Assembly: GCA_041661865.1 (NCBI GenBank)
Contig: JBAZTO010000023.1
Span: forward strand, 1 to 56,379
DNA length: 56,379 nucleotides
DNA from: JBAZTO01 sp041661865
GTDB taxonomy: Bacteria > Planctomycetota > Phycisphaerae > SM23-33
Direction of reading: 5' to 3'
Both the position numbers and the translations under genes were made by a program. The notes beneath the pieces are model-generated. The model did not search any database. It was not told where the DNA came from and saw nothing but the letters and a program-made list of their open reading frames with translations. Below, piece by piece: positions 16,457-25,052 of this stretch (positions are counted from its first letter, which is position 1; each line of letters starts with the position of its first letter).

Positions 16457-17388
16457 AGCGTTCATCTCCGGCCAAAATGCTTGCCGTGCTTGCAGCCGCG
16501 GTCGCCTGCATCGCCGCCGGCTGCGGCGCGTCGGCCTGTCCGAAGACCGCTCTCAGCCGCGAGCAACTGGTCAGGCAGTACAATGCCAACTCCGCCGGCG
16601 TGCCGCGCCTCTGGGCCCGCGTCCGCATCGATATGAACCTGACTGATGCCGACGGCAAGAGTGTGCAATGGGGCTCGTCGCTGGGCAGTCCCAACGGCCT
16701 GCTGCTCCTGGCCAAGGACGGCGCGTCGCAACAACCGGGGTTTCTTCTTTGCGGCACGATGCCCGGCGGGAACGAACTGTTCCGCATGGGCGCCAGCAGG
16801 AGCGAGTCCCTCTACTATCTCTGGTACAACGCCGGCAACAATCGTCGCGCGTGGCTGGGCCAGACCGAACTGGCCGGCGCGCCGGGCATCGATATCCCGC
16901 TGGACCCCACGCAACTGCTGGGTGTCCTGGGCGTGACGGACTTGCCCACGGACTTCACCACGCTGCCGACGGTGGCCCTGACCTTCAGCACCAGCCCCTG
17001 TGCGTACGTGCTGACCTACGTGGATCGCCAGCCGCTGACCGGCCAGATTCTCTTCCGGCGGGAGGTCTACCTCCGCTGGAGCGACACGGAGCCGCCCCGG
17101 CCGTTCCTGGTCAACATCTTTGACAACGACGGCCGGCGGGTGATGACCGCCACGCTCAAGGACTACAAGAGCGTCGCAGGCGCTCCGGCCTCCACGATCA
17201 TGCCCAGCGACATTCAGATCGCCTGGCCGCAGAGGAAGAGCAGCCTGCACCTGGTCCTGTCGGAGATGAGCAGCGCCCACGCCTGGGACGATGGCCAACT
17301 GTTGTTCCGGGCCAATCTGCCCCCCGCCATCACCGGCGACCAGATCATCGAGGTGGACAAGAACCTTGCGGCCCCGGGGGGCAAGTAG
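16453..17388 (+). CDS. Predicted lipoprotein, LolA/LolB-like size, function unknown
   Basis: A 311-residue exported protein. The N-terminal MKRSSPAKMLAVLAAAVACIAAGC ends in a good lipobox (AAGC), so it is probably lipid-modified. The mature part is predicted to be beta-rich, with SREQLVRQYNANSAGVPRLWARVRIDM, then GSPNGLLLLAKDG and LYYLWYNAG. This layout recalls lipoprotein-carrier-like or DUF4292-like beta-barrels, but I cannot assign a family. GGAGG lies eight bases before the ATG. Its stop overlaps the GTG start of the RDD protein by one base. Confidence 0.7.
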   Translation: MKRSSPAKMLAVLAAAVACIAAGCGASACPKTALSREQLVRQYNANSAGVPRLWARVRIDMNLTDADGKSVQWGSSLGSPNGLLLLAKDGASQQPGFLLCGTMPGGNELFRMGASRSESLYYLWYNAGNNRRAWLGQTELAGAPGIDIPLDPTQLLGVLGVTDLPTDFTTLPTVALTFSTSPCAYVLTYVDRQPLTGQILFRREVYLRWSDTEPPRPFLVNIFDNDGRRVMTATLKDYKSVAGAPASTIMPSDIQIAWPQRKSSLHLVLSEMSSAHAWDDGQLLFRANLPPAITGDQIIEVDKNLAAPGGK

Positions 17389-19037
17389 TGAGACAGACGG
17401 TCAGCCGATTTCTTGCGATGGCCTTGGCGCTGGGCGCGGTACTTTCCAGCGCGGCCCCTGCCCAACAGCAGATCCTCAGCGGCGGCGAGAAGGCCTTGTG
17501 GCTGATCCGCTGCAATAGCGAGGGCAAGTCCTTCGACCTGGTGGTGCGGCCTGAGGGCGGGCGGTGGCAGTGGGTGGGCAAGGAACTGGGCGGCGAGGTG
17601 GCGGCGGCGCAGGCCTCGGCCGACAATCTGCACGTGGCCTTCCGCTCAGGCGAGTATTTCATCTACGCCATCCCCCCCGCCGACGGCATTCCGGGCCTTC
17701 GCCTGCCCGTCGGGCCGGTGGCGATGTGCTACGGCAAGAACTTCGGCCCCTCGACCGTGCCGGCCCTGGTGGCCATCGCGCCGCGCAGCCCCCTGTCGAT
17801 GCGGGCCGATACGATGGCGACCACCCAGGCGACCACCGCCTCGGCGCCGACCCAGCCGGCCCACGCACTTAAGCCGCCGCTGGATGTCATCCAGTACGTC
17901 GGCGAGAAATGGGAACACCTCACCACCCTGACCGGCGTGCCGAGTGAGTCCTACGCGAAGCTTCACGTCGCCATCGTCGACTCGGCCTTGTATGTCCTGG
18001 TCGGCGGGCCGGAAAACCGGTTGATGGCCTGGAAGGAAGACAAGTGGCGCGATCTGCCGCTTTCGGACTCCCTGGCCAAGGCCACCGTGGTCGGCATGAC
18101 CGCGATGGAGGACAAGCTGGCCATCGTCTCAGCCCGCCCCACCGGCTCGGGCCAGGAAGTCCGCCTGGCCATCTCGGTCTTCAGCGCCGCGGCTGGGATG
18201 CTGCCTGAGCAGTCCGTGGCCCGCGACGCCAAGGCCGCCCGCTGGCCGGCGGGCAGCATCGTCGCCGCCTCGCGACTGGCCGACAAACTCGCCATCCTCT
18301 GGCGCGACGGCAACGCCCTCAAGCTGGCCACCTGCAGCCCCGCCACCGGACAGTTGGACCCGACGGAGGATGTGGCCATCCTCAACCAGCCTCCCAGCGA
18401 CCAACTGAGCCTGCAGGTGCAGGGCTACTTCATGGGCGCCGTCCTGCTGCTGACGCTGCTGATCCTGTTCATGGTCAAGCCGCAGTCGGTTCCCAAGCCC
18501 TTCTCGCTGCCGGCCAACATGCTGCCGGGCCCCCTGCTGCGCCGCATGCTGGCGATGATCATCGACCTGTTCCCCTTTCTCCTGGCCTGCTCGCTGGTCA
18601 TGACCTTCGTGCTGCCCATGACGCCCGAGGAACTCTCGGCCCTGCTGACCGACGTGTTCAATAAGCAGCGGGACTACCCGCTGGCCATGGTCCTCTCGAC
18701 CATCGGCATGATGTGCGCGTACCTGGTCTACTGCATCATCATGGAAAAACGCCTCGGGGCCACGCTGGGCAAGAAGCTGATGGGCCTGCGAGTGGTCGGC
18801 GACGACGGCCAGGCCCCCGGCCTGCGTGAAGTGAGCCTGCGGAACCTGCTGAAGGTCATGGAATTGGCCTGGATTCCCCTGATGGTCCTGGTGCCCCTGC
18901 TAACCCGCTACCGCCAGCGCCTCGGCGACATCATCGCCCGCAGCGCCGTGGTGGATGCCCGCACGGGCCAGGCCCCACAGAACAAGCCCCCAGCCGGCGA
19001 AGACGACGACCGGAACGCCCCGCCCTGGCAGCAATAG
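17388..19037 (+). CDS. RDD-family membrane protein with large N-terminal extracytoplasmic domain
   Basis: A 549-residue protein starting with GTG. A signal peptide (about 1-26) leads into roughly 320 residues that look like a beta-propeller-type or sensor domain (repeated LHVAF, LYVLVGG, KLAIVSARP, KLAILWRDG strands). A transmembrane helix near 345-365 is followed by an RDD domain (about 375-525): RRMLAMIIDLFPF, MEKRLGATLGKKLMGLRVV and RYRQRLGDIIARS show the Arg/Asp pattern. RDD proteins are often of unknown function; a few are linked to ion transport. Last gene of the cluster starting at 12525. Confidence 0.8.
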   Translation: MRQTVSRFLAMALALGAVLSSAAPAQQQILSGGEKALWLIRCNSEGKSFDLVVRPEGGRWQWVGKELGGEVAAAQASADNLHVAFRSGEYFIYAIPPADGIPGLRLPVGPVAMCYGKNFGPSTVPALVAIAPRSPLSMRADTMATTQATTASAPTQPAHALKPPLDVIQYVGEKWEHLTTLTGVPSESYAKLHVAIVDSALYVLVGGPENRLMAWKEDKWRDLPLSDSLAKATVVGMTAMEDKLAIVSARPTGSGQEVRLAISVFSAAAGMLPEQSVARDAKAARWPAGSIVAASRLADKLAILWRDGNALKLATCSPATGQLDPTEDVAILNQPPSDQLSLQVQGYFMGAVLLLTLLILFMVKPQSVPKPFSLPANMLPGPLLRRMLAMIIDLFPFLLACSLVMTFVLPMTPEELSALLTDVFNKQRDYPLAMVLSTIGMMCAYLVYCIIMEKRLGATLGKKLMGLRVVGDDGQAPGLREVSLRNLLKVMELAWIPLMVLVPLLTRYRQRLGDIIARSAVVDARTGQAPQNKPPAGEDDDRNAPPWQQ

Positions 19038-19080
19038 ACGTCAGATGACGCATGGACGGACTAATGTTTTGTGACATCTG

Positions 19081-19180
19081 TGATCTGATAGGTGCCTGAT
19101 CTGATAGGTGCCACGGCTGCGTCGTATGCAGCCGTGCGCGGCCCCGACACTGCTGTAAACACCTACCTGCTGCGGGCAGG
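19081..19180. repeat. Family A repeat copy 4 (inverted, with a 16-bp tandem duplication)
   Basis: Two perfect tandem copies of TGATCTGATAGGTGCC (19081-19096 and 19097-19112) precede the hairpin CACGGCTGC (19112-19120)/GCAGCCGTG (19128-19136). A worn second half (CCGACACTGCTGTAAACACC, from about 19144) follows. The orientation is opposite to the copies at 3717 and 7699. Confidence 0.75.
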
Positions 19181-19222
19181 CGCCGCGCGACCACGCCACC
19201 GCGCCCGACTGCTTCTTTTCAA

Positions 19223-19269
19223 GGGCCGAAGGGCCCGACGGAACGATAGCCGGGGCCGTGAGGCCCCGG
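19223..19269. repeat. Family F double hairpin, copy 2 (inverted)
   Basis: GGGCC-GAA-GGGCCC followed by CCGGGGCC (19250-19257), loop GTGA, GGCCCCGG (19262-19269). The 8-bp stem is identical to that at 144-163 and the order of the two hairpins is reversed, as expected for an inverted copy. Confidence 0.65.
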
Positions 19270-19374
19270 AAAGCGCCCCCCTTCTCGCTCAAGCCCCGAA
19301 GGGGCGTCGGGAGTCACCATCGCCCGCATCTTCTCCTGCGCCCCTTCGGGGCTTGTCGCCAATAGCGTCCGTTT

Positions 19375-19421
19375 CTGGGGGCTGACGCCCCCGGCTAACA
19401 TTCCCGCGTCCCTTCGGGACT
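19375..19421. repeat. Family F double hairpin, copy 3 with a changed stem
   Basis: CTGGGGGC (19375-19382), loop TGAC, GCCCCCGG (19387-19394), then CTAACATTCCC and a CCC-TTC-GGG stem. The loop and the following CTAA match copy 1 (144-189), while the stem bases differ and still pair. Confidence 0.6.
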
Positions 19422-19442
19422 AAGAACGCCACCGAGATTCCA

Positions 19443-19472
19443 CGTGGTCGCAAACGCCGCGACCACGGCACC
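19443..19472. repeat. Family B hairpin with GGCACC end (inverted)
   Basis: CGTGGTCGC (19443-19451), loop AAACGCC, GCGACCACG (19459-19467), then GGCACC. Read on the minus strand it matches the first hairpin of the element at 53297 base for base, from GGTGCC to the ACGTGG after the stem. Confidence 0.75.
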
Positions 19473-19476
19473 CGCT

Positions 19477-22065
19477 CTACTTCGCCGCTTCGGCAGCGGC
19501 CGTCATCGGCGGGGCCAGCAGCCGGCCCTCCTGCAACTGCTTGAGCTTGAGCAGCAGGACGGCGGTGTGCAGCTGAATATCCGCGTCGTACTGGCGCACC
19601 AGCTCGTTGCGAAGCTCCTGCGGGTCGATCTCATGAAGCAGGTCGGTCTTGGCGCGGATGTCCAGCCACCGCCGCGTCTGGCGGGGTGTCATGTTGAGTT
19701 CCACGTCGGGGTCCACGCCCCAGTCCTTCTGGCCGTTGCGCTTGTGCACCAGGCGGCCGGAGGGAAGGTAATAGTACGCGGTCGTCAGTTTCAGCACGGC
19801 CCGCTGGTAGCGGATCGGAATGACGTTCTGCACGCTGCCCTTGCCGAAGCTCCGCTGGCCCACGACGATGCCGCGGCTCCAGTCCTTCAGGGCGCCCGAG
19901 AGAATCTCCGCCGCCGAGGCGCTGGTATTGTTGACCAGCACGATCAGGTCGCCGTCGAGATACTTCCCACCCGGCTCGGCGTTGATCGCCTGTCGCGGGG
20001 TCTGCCGGCCCTCGGTGGACACCAGCCGGCCGATCTTGAGGAACTCATCGGCCACTTCCGTCGCCGAACGCAGCAGCCCGCCGGGATTGAACCGCACGTC
20101 GAGAATCAGGCTCTTAACGCCTTGCTCGCTGAGCTGGGCCAGGGCCTGGTCGATGTCGCCCGGCGTCTGCTCGCTGAACTGCATGATGCGTATGTAGCCG
20201 ACCTTGCCCTCGCCGTTGAGGGTGTAGTCCCACTGCCCGTCGGCCTTGCGCTGCCAGCCGCGGACGCTGCCGATGTTGATCTCCTCGCGCGTCAGGGCCA
20301 CGTCGAAGGGCTCGACCCGCCCGGCCCGCTTGATCCGCAGCACGACCTTGGTGCCCTTCTCGCCGGTGATCATCCGCATGAGTTTCTCGATGCCCAGATC
20401 CTCGGTCGCCCGGCCGTCCACCGCCAGCACCAGGTCGCCGCTCTTGATGCCCGCCTTGAAGGCCGGCGTGTCGGCCGCCAGCGGCGTGACCACCTTCAGC
20501 GGTTCGCCCGGCTCCTTGGTGATCTGGACGCCGATGCCGTAATAGTGGCCCATGGTCTGCTTCTCGAAGTCCGCCACGTCGTGCGGCCAGATCATCGCGG
20601 AGAAATCGTCCAACTCGTCCATGAAACCGTCGACCAGTTCCACCACCAGCACTTCGGTCGGCACGCCGATGGTCCGCTCCGAGGATCGCAACACGTTGTT
20701 CATCGCCAGCGTCAGGTCGAGGTGGTCAACCCGCTCCCGGCCGTCCAGGGCGGCCAGTTGCTCGTCGATGTCCTTGACGAAAGCGTCACGCTTGGCCGGA
20801 TCGGCCAGGCCGGGGAAACTGTCAGCCGCCTGGGGCGTCTGGGCCAGCACCTTGGCGGCCAGCAGCGCCCCGCGGGTGAGCTTGCGATAGTCCACCGCGG
20901 TGACGTAGTGGGTGTCCAACTGCGAAATGGCCTTCTCGGCCATGTCCGAATCCACGCCTTCAACATACTCCTGCCAGGTCGGTTCCTGATCGGCCGGCTT
21001 GGTCTCGGCCGCGCTGTCCTCCTCGGGCTTTTCCTTCCCGTAGAGTCTCAGCACGCGCACATGGCGGCGCACCTGCTTGAGCATGCTCTTGTAATGTTCG
21101 TTGGTCTCATCGATGCTGTCCAGGCCGGCGTAGACCGTCAGCGCGTCAGACCACTGGGCGTCCTTGATGAACTCCTCGCCGCGTTTCTCCAGGTCCTTTA
21201 TCAAGGCCGTGTACCAGCCCTGCTCGGTGATCTTGTCCTTGGGCGACGCAACATTCTTGGCCATGCGGGCCCGCAGCATCGCCTCCCGCCAGGGCTTGTC
21301 GCTGGTCAACTGGGCCAGGTCGGCCAGGTCTTCTCCCAGCGGATCCTCCAGGGCCTTGAGGGCCTTGGCGGCGGCCTTTCGCGACGACGCGCTGGACGGG
21401 TCCACCTCCACCCACACCTGCTTGCAGGCCTGCATCCGCTGGGCCAGCGAAGCGACGGTCTTCTCGACAAGCTCGGTATACTGCCCCTGCGTCTCGGGCA
21501 GGAGCTTGACCAGTTCCGCCAGGGCGGTGGCGGCCTGACCGTATTCCTTGATCGACTTGGCCTTGATCTCGTCGCCATTGTCGCGGGCGATGTCTTCCAG
21601 CGTCTCGCTGTTGCCGGCGCGGGTCAGGGCCGTCATCACGTCCCGGGCCTTGTCCTGCAACTTCTTGTCAACTTTGGCCGCGGCGAGCTTGGGCTGGTAG
21701 GCCTCGGAGATAACGCCCCATCCCACCCGCTCGACGGCGGCGGCATACTCAGCCGCGCGAACGGCCTCGGCCTTGCCGCAATAGGTGCGGTAATTGGCCA
21801 GCAGACCCTGGGCCGTCGAAACCTGCGCATCGTTGGGCGCCAGCGTGGCCGCCGTGGCAATGGTCGAGGCAGCCTCGTCAAAACGCCCCGCCACCGCCTG
21901 CTCGATCCCTAACGCCAGGAGCACCCGGGCCTTCTCGGCGTCCTGGGCGGCAACGGCGCTTGTCGGATTCGTTGTGGCCGTAGCGCCCAAGGCCGGGGCC
22001 AGGCAGACCGAAAGACAAAGGGCAACACCCAAGGCAAGTCGACGGGCCAACGCAAGTTCTTTCAC
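19477..22065 (-). CDS. S41 family C-terminal processing protease with long TPR-like N-terminus
   Basis: An 862-residue exported protein. A signal peptide (to about residue 27) is followed by about 450 helical residues with TPR-like sequence (LALGIEQAVAGRFDEAASTIATAATLAPND). A PDZ domain (about 513-596: LAADTPAFKAGIKSGDLVLAVDG) and an S41 protease domain follow. NTSASAAEIL places the nucleophile at Ser717 and SFGKGSVQ the general base at Lys742; the 25-residue spacing equals that of E. coli Prc. It would degrade or trim periplasmic proteins. The start is GTG at 22065, preceded by GGAG six bases away. Typical CtpA proteins are about 400-700 residues, so the N-terminus is enlarged. Confidence 0.9.
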   Translation of the reverse strand: MKELALARRLALGVALCLSVCLAPALGATATTNPTSAVAAQDAEKARVLLALGIEQAVAGRFDEAASTIATAATLAPNDAQVSTAQGLLANYRTYCGKAEAVRAAEYAAAVERVGWGVISEAYQPKLAAAKVDKKLQDKARDVMTALTRAGNSETLEDIARDNGDEIKAKSIKEYGQAATALAELVKLLPETQGQYTELVEKTVASLAQRMQACKQVWVEVDPSSASSRKAAAKALKALEDPLGEDLADLAQLTSDKPWREAMLRARMAKNVASPKDKITEQGWYTALIKDLEKRGEEFIKDAQWSDALTVYAGLDSIDETNEHYKSMLKQVRRHVRVLRLYGKEKPEEDSAAETKPADQEPTWQEYVEGVDSDMAEKAISQLDTHYVTAVDYRKLTRGALLAAKVLAQTPQAADSFPGLADPAKRDAFVKDIDEQLAALDGRERVDHLDLTLAMNNVLRSSERTIGVPTEVLVVELVDGFMDELDDFSAMIWPHDVADFEKQTMGHYYGIGVQITKEPGEPLKVVTPLAADTPAFKAGIKSGDLVLAVDGRATEDLGIEKLMRMITGEKGTKVVLRIKRAGRVEPFDVALTREEINIGSVRGWQRKADGQWDYTLNGEGKVGYIRIMQFSEQTPGDIDQALAQLSEQGVKSLILDVRFNPGGLLRSATEVADEFLKIGRLVSTEGRQTPRQAINAEPGGKYLDGDLIVLVNNTSASAAEILSGALKDWSRGIVVGQRSFGKGSVQNVIPIRYQRAVLKLTTAYYYLPSGRLVHKRNGQKDWGVDPDVELNMTPRQTRRWLDIRAKTDLLHEIDPQELRNELVRQYDADIQLHTAVLLLKLKQLQEGRLLAPPMTAAAEAAK

Positions 22066-22467
22066 GCGTTTCTCCAGATAAACACAGTTCGACAGCTTTA
22101 ATTACTGCGGGGAAAGCCAAACAGTTCTCGCCATTATAGTGGAAGCTCCACCCCGGAGTCCAATCCCAAGGGGAGTTCAGAACGTAGCATGGGCATCTTG
22201 CCCGTGAGACTTGGTTTTGAGATAGCTTCTAAGGGGAGCGAGCGGCCCGGCAACGGAATCCTTCCGACGCGCAACCCATGTGGACAAAGGCATGGCTGAA
22301 CGTCAACCACTGGATTACCTTCGGGATATCTTTGAAAAAATCTCCAGGCATAATGAAAAAGGCAGTAAAATAAGTTGCTACCGGCTCGGCCGCGAAGGTC
22401 GCAGGGGCCGCCAGAGAAAGCCAGGCGCACGCTGAGACGAGATCGGCGCCACATTGGAGCTTAACGC
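22066..22467. other. Divergent promoter region between the S41 protease and the aldolase
   Basis: About 400 bases, no gene supported. It contains the S41 promoter (22133-22163) and a hairpin around 22187-22206 (CATGGGC, ATCT, TGCCCGTG). A more AT-rich stretch at 22320-22380 with CATAAT and TAAAAT words could promote the aldolase gene, but no good -35 box could be matched. Confidence 0.5.
22133..22163 (-). promoter_or_regulatory. Promoter of the S41 protease gene
   Basis: Minus strand: TTGGAC (22158-22163), 19-base spacer, perfect TATAAT (22133-22138). The predicted leader is about 60 nt and contains a CTGGAG ribosome site. The spacer is longer than the usual 17, so strength is uncertain. Confidence 0.5.
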
Positions 22468-23427
22468 ATGTATCGATCGCAGATTAAGGTGGTTGACTGC
22501 ACGGTCCGCGACGGCGGGCTGGCCAATAACTCCCATTTCGAGCTGGATACCGTTCGGGCTGTGTACAAAGCCTGCTGCGAGGCCGGCGTGAACTATGTCG
22601 AACTGGGATACCGCAACAGCACCAAGATGTTCTCCCCCAAGGAGTACGGCCCGTGGCGGTTTTGCGATGAGGAATCGCTCAAGAGAGTCATTGACGGCAT
22701 CGACCCGCGCGAGACCCAGATTTCCGTCATGCAGGACTCGCACAAGGCCTGCCTGGATGACGTGCTGCCCAGGGACAAGTCCGTGGTGGACATGATCCGC
22801 GTGGCCACGTACGTCAAGGATATCGACAAGGCGATCCTGTTCGCCAACAACGCCACCGACAAGGGCTACAAGGCCACGATCAACATCATGGCCATTTCGC
22901 ACGAGGGATCGCCCTTTCTCGACGAGGCGCTACAGCAGATCGAGGAAGAGACCAAGGTTCTGGCCGTTTACGTGGTCGACAGTTTCGGCGCCCTCTACAG
23001 CGAGACCATCCATTACCTGGTCGAGAAGTTCCGCATGTACCTCAAGACCAAGGAAGTGGGAATCCATGCGCACAACAATCAGCAACTGGCCTTCGCCAAC
23101 ACGATCGAAGGCGTCATCCGGGGGGCGAACTATGTTGACGGCACGCTGTACGGCCTGGGGCGCGCAGCCGGCAACTGCCCGCTGGAACTGCTGCTGGGGT
23201 TCCTGAAGAATCCGAAATACAACCTGACGCCTGTTCTGGACGTGATCGGCAAGAACATCATCCCCCTACAGGAAAAGATCGAATGGGGCTACACGATCCC
23301 GTACATGCTGGCCGGCGTGCTGGACCAGCACCCCGAAGCGTCCATGAAATGGGTTGAAGGCGGCGGACCGAACAAGCACAACTACGTCGAGTTCTACAAA
23401 CAGGTCACCGAGACGCCGGAACAGTAA
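22468..23427 (+). CDS. HMGL-like (DRE-TIM) aldolase/lyase
   Basis: A 319-residue protein of the HMG-CoA lyase-like/aldolase superfamily. VVDCTVRDGGLANNSHFE carries the metal-binding DxTxRDG motif, VDSFGALYS the strand-5 motif and GIHAHNNQQLAFANT the HxH metal ligands. The set fits 4-hydroxy-2-oxovalerate aldolase-like proteins and related lyases acting on 2-oxo acids with divalent metal, but specificity cannot be read. GGAG lies eight bases before the ATG. It is followed by a convergent tandem-ACT gene; a link to amino acid metabolism is plausible only from that neighbour. Confidence 0.82.
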   Translation: MYRSQIKVVDCTVRDGGLANNSHFELDTVRAVYKACCEAGVNYVELGYRNSTKMFSPKEYGPWRFCDEESLKRVIDGIDPRETQISVMQDSHKACLDDVLPRDKSVVDMIRVATYVKDIDKAILFANNATDKGYKATINIMAISHEGSPFLDEALQQIEEETKVLAVYVVDSFGALYSETIHYLVEKFRMYLKTKEVGIHAHNNQQLAFANTIEGVIRGANYVDGTLYGLGRAAGNCPLELLLGFLKNPKYNLTPVLDVIGKNIIPLQEKIEWGYTIPYMLAGVLDQHPEASMKWVEGGGPNKHNYVEFYKQVTETPEQ

Positions 23428-23456
23428 CCTGGCCCGAAAACTTCTCTCGGTGTGTG

Positions 23457-23478
23457 GCACAGGCTTTCCAGCCTGTGC
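23457..23478. repeat. GCACAGGC hairpin between convergent genes
   Basis: GCACAGGC (23457-23464) pairs with GCCTGTGC (23471-23478), extended by one T-A pair. The CACAGGC word also occurs in the second stem of the element at 32384. It lies 30 bases after the aldolase stop and 46 before the ACT gene stop, so it may be a bidirectional terminator. Confidence 0.6.
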
Positions 23479-23523
23479 GAGGCACGCGAGACATTGCGTC
23501 AGGGACGCCTGATATTCAGGAGT

Positions 23524-23919
23524 CTATCCCTGTTCCAGGATGGACATGGCCTTGGCGGGGTCATCGACCTTGAAGACGGCTGCGGCCTTGGCGTCCGAGG
23601 CAATCGCGGTGCAGTAGGCGTAGGTGACGTTGATGTTCTTGTCGGCAAGTGTCTTGGACGCGGCGGCAAAGGCGCCCGGCGCGTTGCCCAGTTCCAGGAC
23701 CAGGACCGGCGTCTCGGTCCAGCGGTCGTGCGCGGTGGACAAAACCGACCGTGCCTTCTCCGGGTCGTTGCACACCATCCGAAGCATTCCATGGTCCCCG
23801 GAATCCATCAGCGATAATGCCGTCATGTTGACCTTCGCGGAGGCCAGGGCCCCCGTGACCGCCGCCAACACGCCTGGCTTGTTCACCACAAACACCGAGA
23901 ACTGTGTCTCTACTCGCAT
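23524..23919 (-). CDS. Tandem ACT-domain protein
   Basis: A 131-residue protein made of two ACT domains and nothing else. The first (about 3-68) starts FSVFVVNKPGVLAAVTGALASAKVNMTALSL; the second (about 70-131) starts TPVLVLELGNAPGAFAAASKTLADKNINVTYAY. This is the betaalphabetabetaalphabeta regulatory fold that binds amino acids at domain interfaces. Stand-alone tandem ACT proteins are thought to be regulatory. A promoter-like TAGACA-17-TAAAAT lies upstream around 23953-23981, and AGGGAC precedes the ATG. The effector is unknown. Confidence 0.85.
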   Translation of the reverse strand: MRVETQFSVFVVNKPGVLAAVTGALASAKVNMTALSLMDSGDHGMLRMVCNDPEKARSVLSTAHDRWTETPVLVLELGNAPGAFAAASKTLADKNINVTYAYCTAIASDAKAAAVFKVDDPAKAMSILEQG

Positions 23920-24001
23920 CGATTCGTCCCTTCGCTCTTGGGGTCGTCGAGATTTTACCCCGTCAGGCCGGACCTGTCTATCCCAAGAATCACAGCATCA
24001 C

Positions 24002-24029
24002 TTGTCACAGGCCCAAGGGGGCGTTATCT
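24002..24029 (+). promoter_or_regulatory. Promoter of the HEAT-repeat gene, probably leaderless
   Basis: TTGTCA (24002-24007), 16-base spacer, TTATCT (24024-24029), then eight bases to the ATG at 24038. There is no ribosome site in those eight bases. Confidence 0.5.
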
Positions 24030-24037
24030 TCACCCTC

Positions 24038-25012
24038 ATGTCCACGCGTCCTTCGCTTGAAGACATGCTCACTCAGCTCAAGCAGATCCGCCTCCAAGGC
24101 AGTTCGCCGGCAACTCTGGCCGCCCTTCAGAAGGCGCTGGGCAGCGGAGTGAGCCTGCTGGTTGCCAAGGCGGCGGAGATCGCCGCGGAGTTCGAGGCCC
24201 AACCGTTGAGCGATGCGCTGGACGGGGCCTTCGCCCGTTTCATGAAGAATCCCCTCCGATCAGACAAGGGCTGCCAGGCCAAGACGGCCGTGGTGGACGC
24301 GCTCTACCGGATCGGCGCTTGCAGTGCGGATGTGTACCTGCGCGGCATCGGCCACGTGCAGATGGAACCTTCCTACGGAGGCCCGGTCGACACCGCAGCC
24401 AAGCTGCGAGGCTTGTGCGCACTGGGCCTGGCGAGAATGAACCACCCCGAGACGATGAATGAACTGGCCCGCCTCCTTGCCGACCCGGAGCCGGATGCTC
24501 GAATCATGGCAGCCAGGGCCCTCGCTTACGCCGGCGATGCGCGCGGCGAGCCGCTGCTGCGGTACAAGGCGCATCTCGGCGACAATGATTCACAGGTTCT
24601 CGCCGAGTGCTTCCTTGCCCTGCTGCGCCTCTCGCCGCAGACGTCGCTGGACTTTGTAGCCGCGTATTTGGAGTCCGGCCATGCCGACCAGGTCGAAGCG
24701 GCCGCCATGGCGTTGGGTGAATCACGGATGCCCCAAGCCCTGCCGCCGCTGCAGACCGCCTATGGCCGCACCGCCGACGGGGACACCGGCCAGGCCCTCC
24801 TGATTGCCATTGCCTCCTTGCGTTCTGACAGCGCCGTTGATTTCCTGCTGGAACAGTTGAAAGATGCCCGGCGCCAGACGGCAGAGGCCGTCCTTGCGGC
24901 GTTGGCAACGTTTCGACATGACCAGGCCATTCGCGTGCGGGTCTGCGATAGTGTCGATCAGCGGCATGACCGCCAATTGACCGAAGCGTTCCGAGCGTGC
25001 TTTGGTGTGTGA
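24038..25012 (+). CDS. HEAT-repeat protein
   Basis: A 324-residue helical protein. Several HEAT/PBS-lyase-type repeats are visible, for example MNELARLLADPEPDARIMAARALAYAGD, VEAAAMALGESRMPQALPPLQ and AVDFLLEQLKDARRQTAEAVLAAL. Such repeats form curved solenoids for protein binding. No catalytic motif, signal peptide or membrane helix is seen. The reading frame is open upstream, but that part is antisense to the ACT gene; the start at 24038 matches a -10 box placed for a leaderless mRNA. It is followed 40 bases later by the methyltransferase-like gene on the same strand. Confidence 0.8.
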   Translation: MSTRPSLEDMLTQLKQIRLQGSSPATLAALQKALGSGVSLLVAKAAEIAAEFEAQPLSDALDGAFARFMKNPLRSDKGCQAKTAVVDALYRIGACSADVYLRGIGHVQMEPSYGGPVDTAAKLRGLCALGLARMNHPETMNELARLLADPEPDARIMAARALAYAGDARGEPLLRYKAHLGDNDSQVLAECFLALLRLSPQTSLDFVAAYLESGHADQVEAAAMALGESRMPQALPPLQTAYGRTADGDTGQALLIAIASLRSDSAVDFLLEQLKDARRQTAEAVLAALATFRHDQAIRVRVCDSVDQRHDRQLTEAFRACFGV

Positions 25013-25052
25013 CAGTTCCGTCTCAAAGAGACCTCTGTGGTAGGATAACCTG

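Larger units (their letters stand above)
19038..19476. other. Convergent intergenic region made of repeats
   Basis: About 440 bases between two convergent genes. No gene is supported on either strand. Nearly all of it is repeat DNA: a degenerate family A element (19081-19180), family F hairpins (19223-19269 and 19375-19421) with other CCCTTCGGG-type stems between, and a family B hairpin (19443-19472). Confidence 0.75.
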
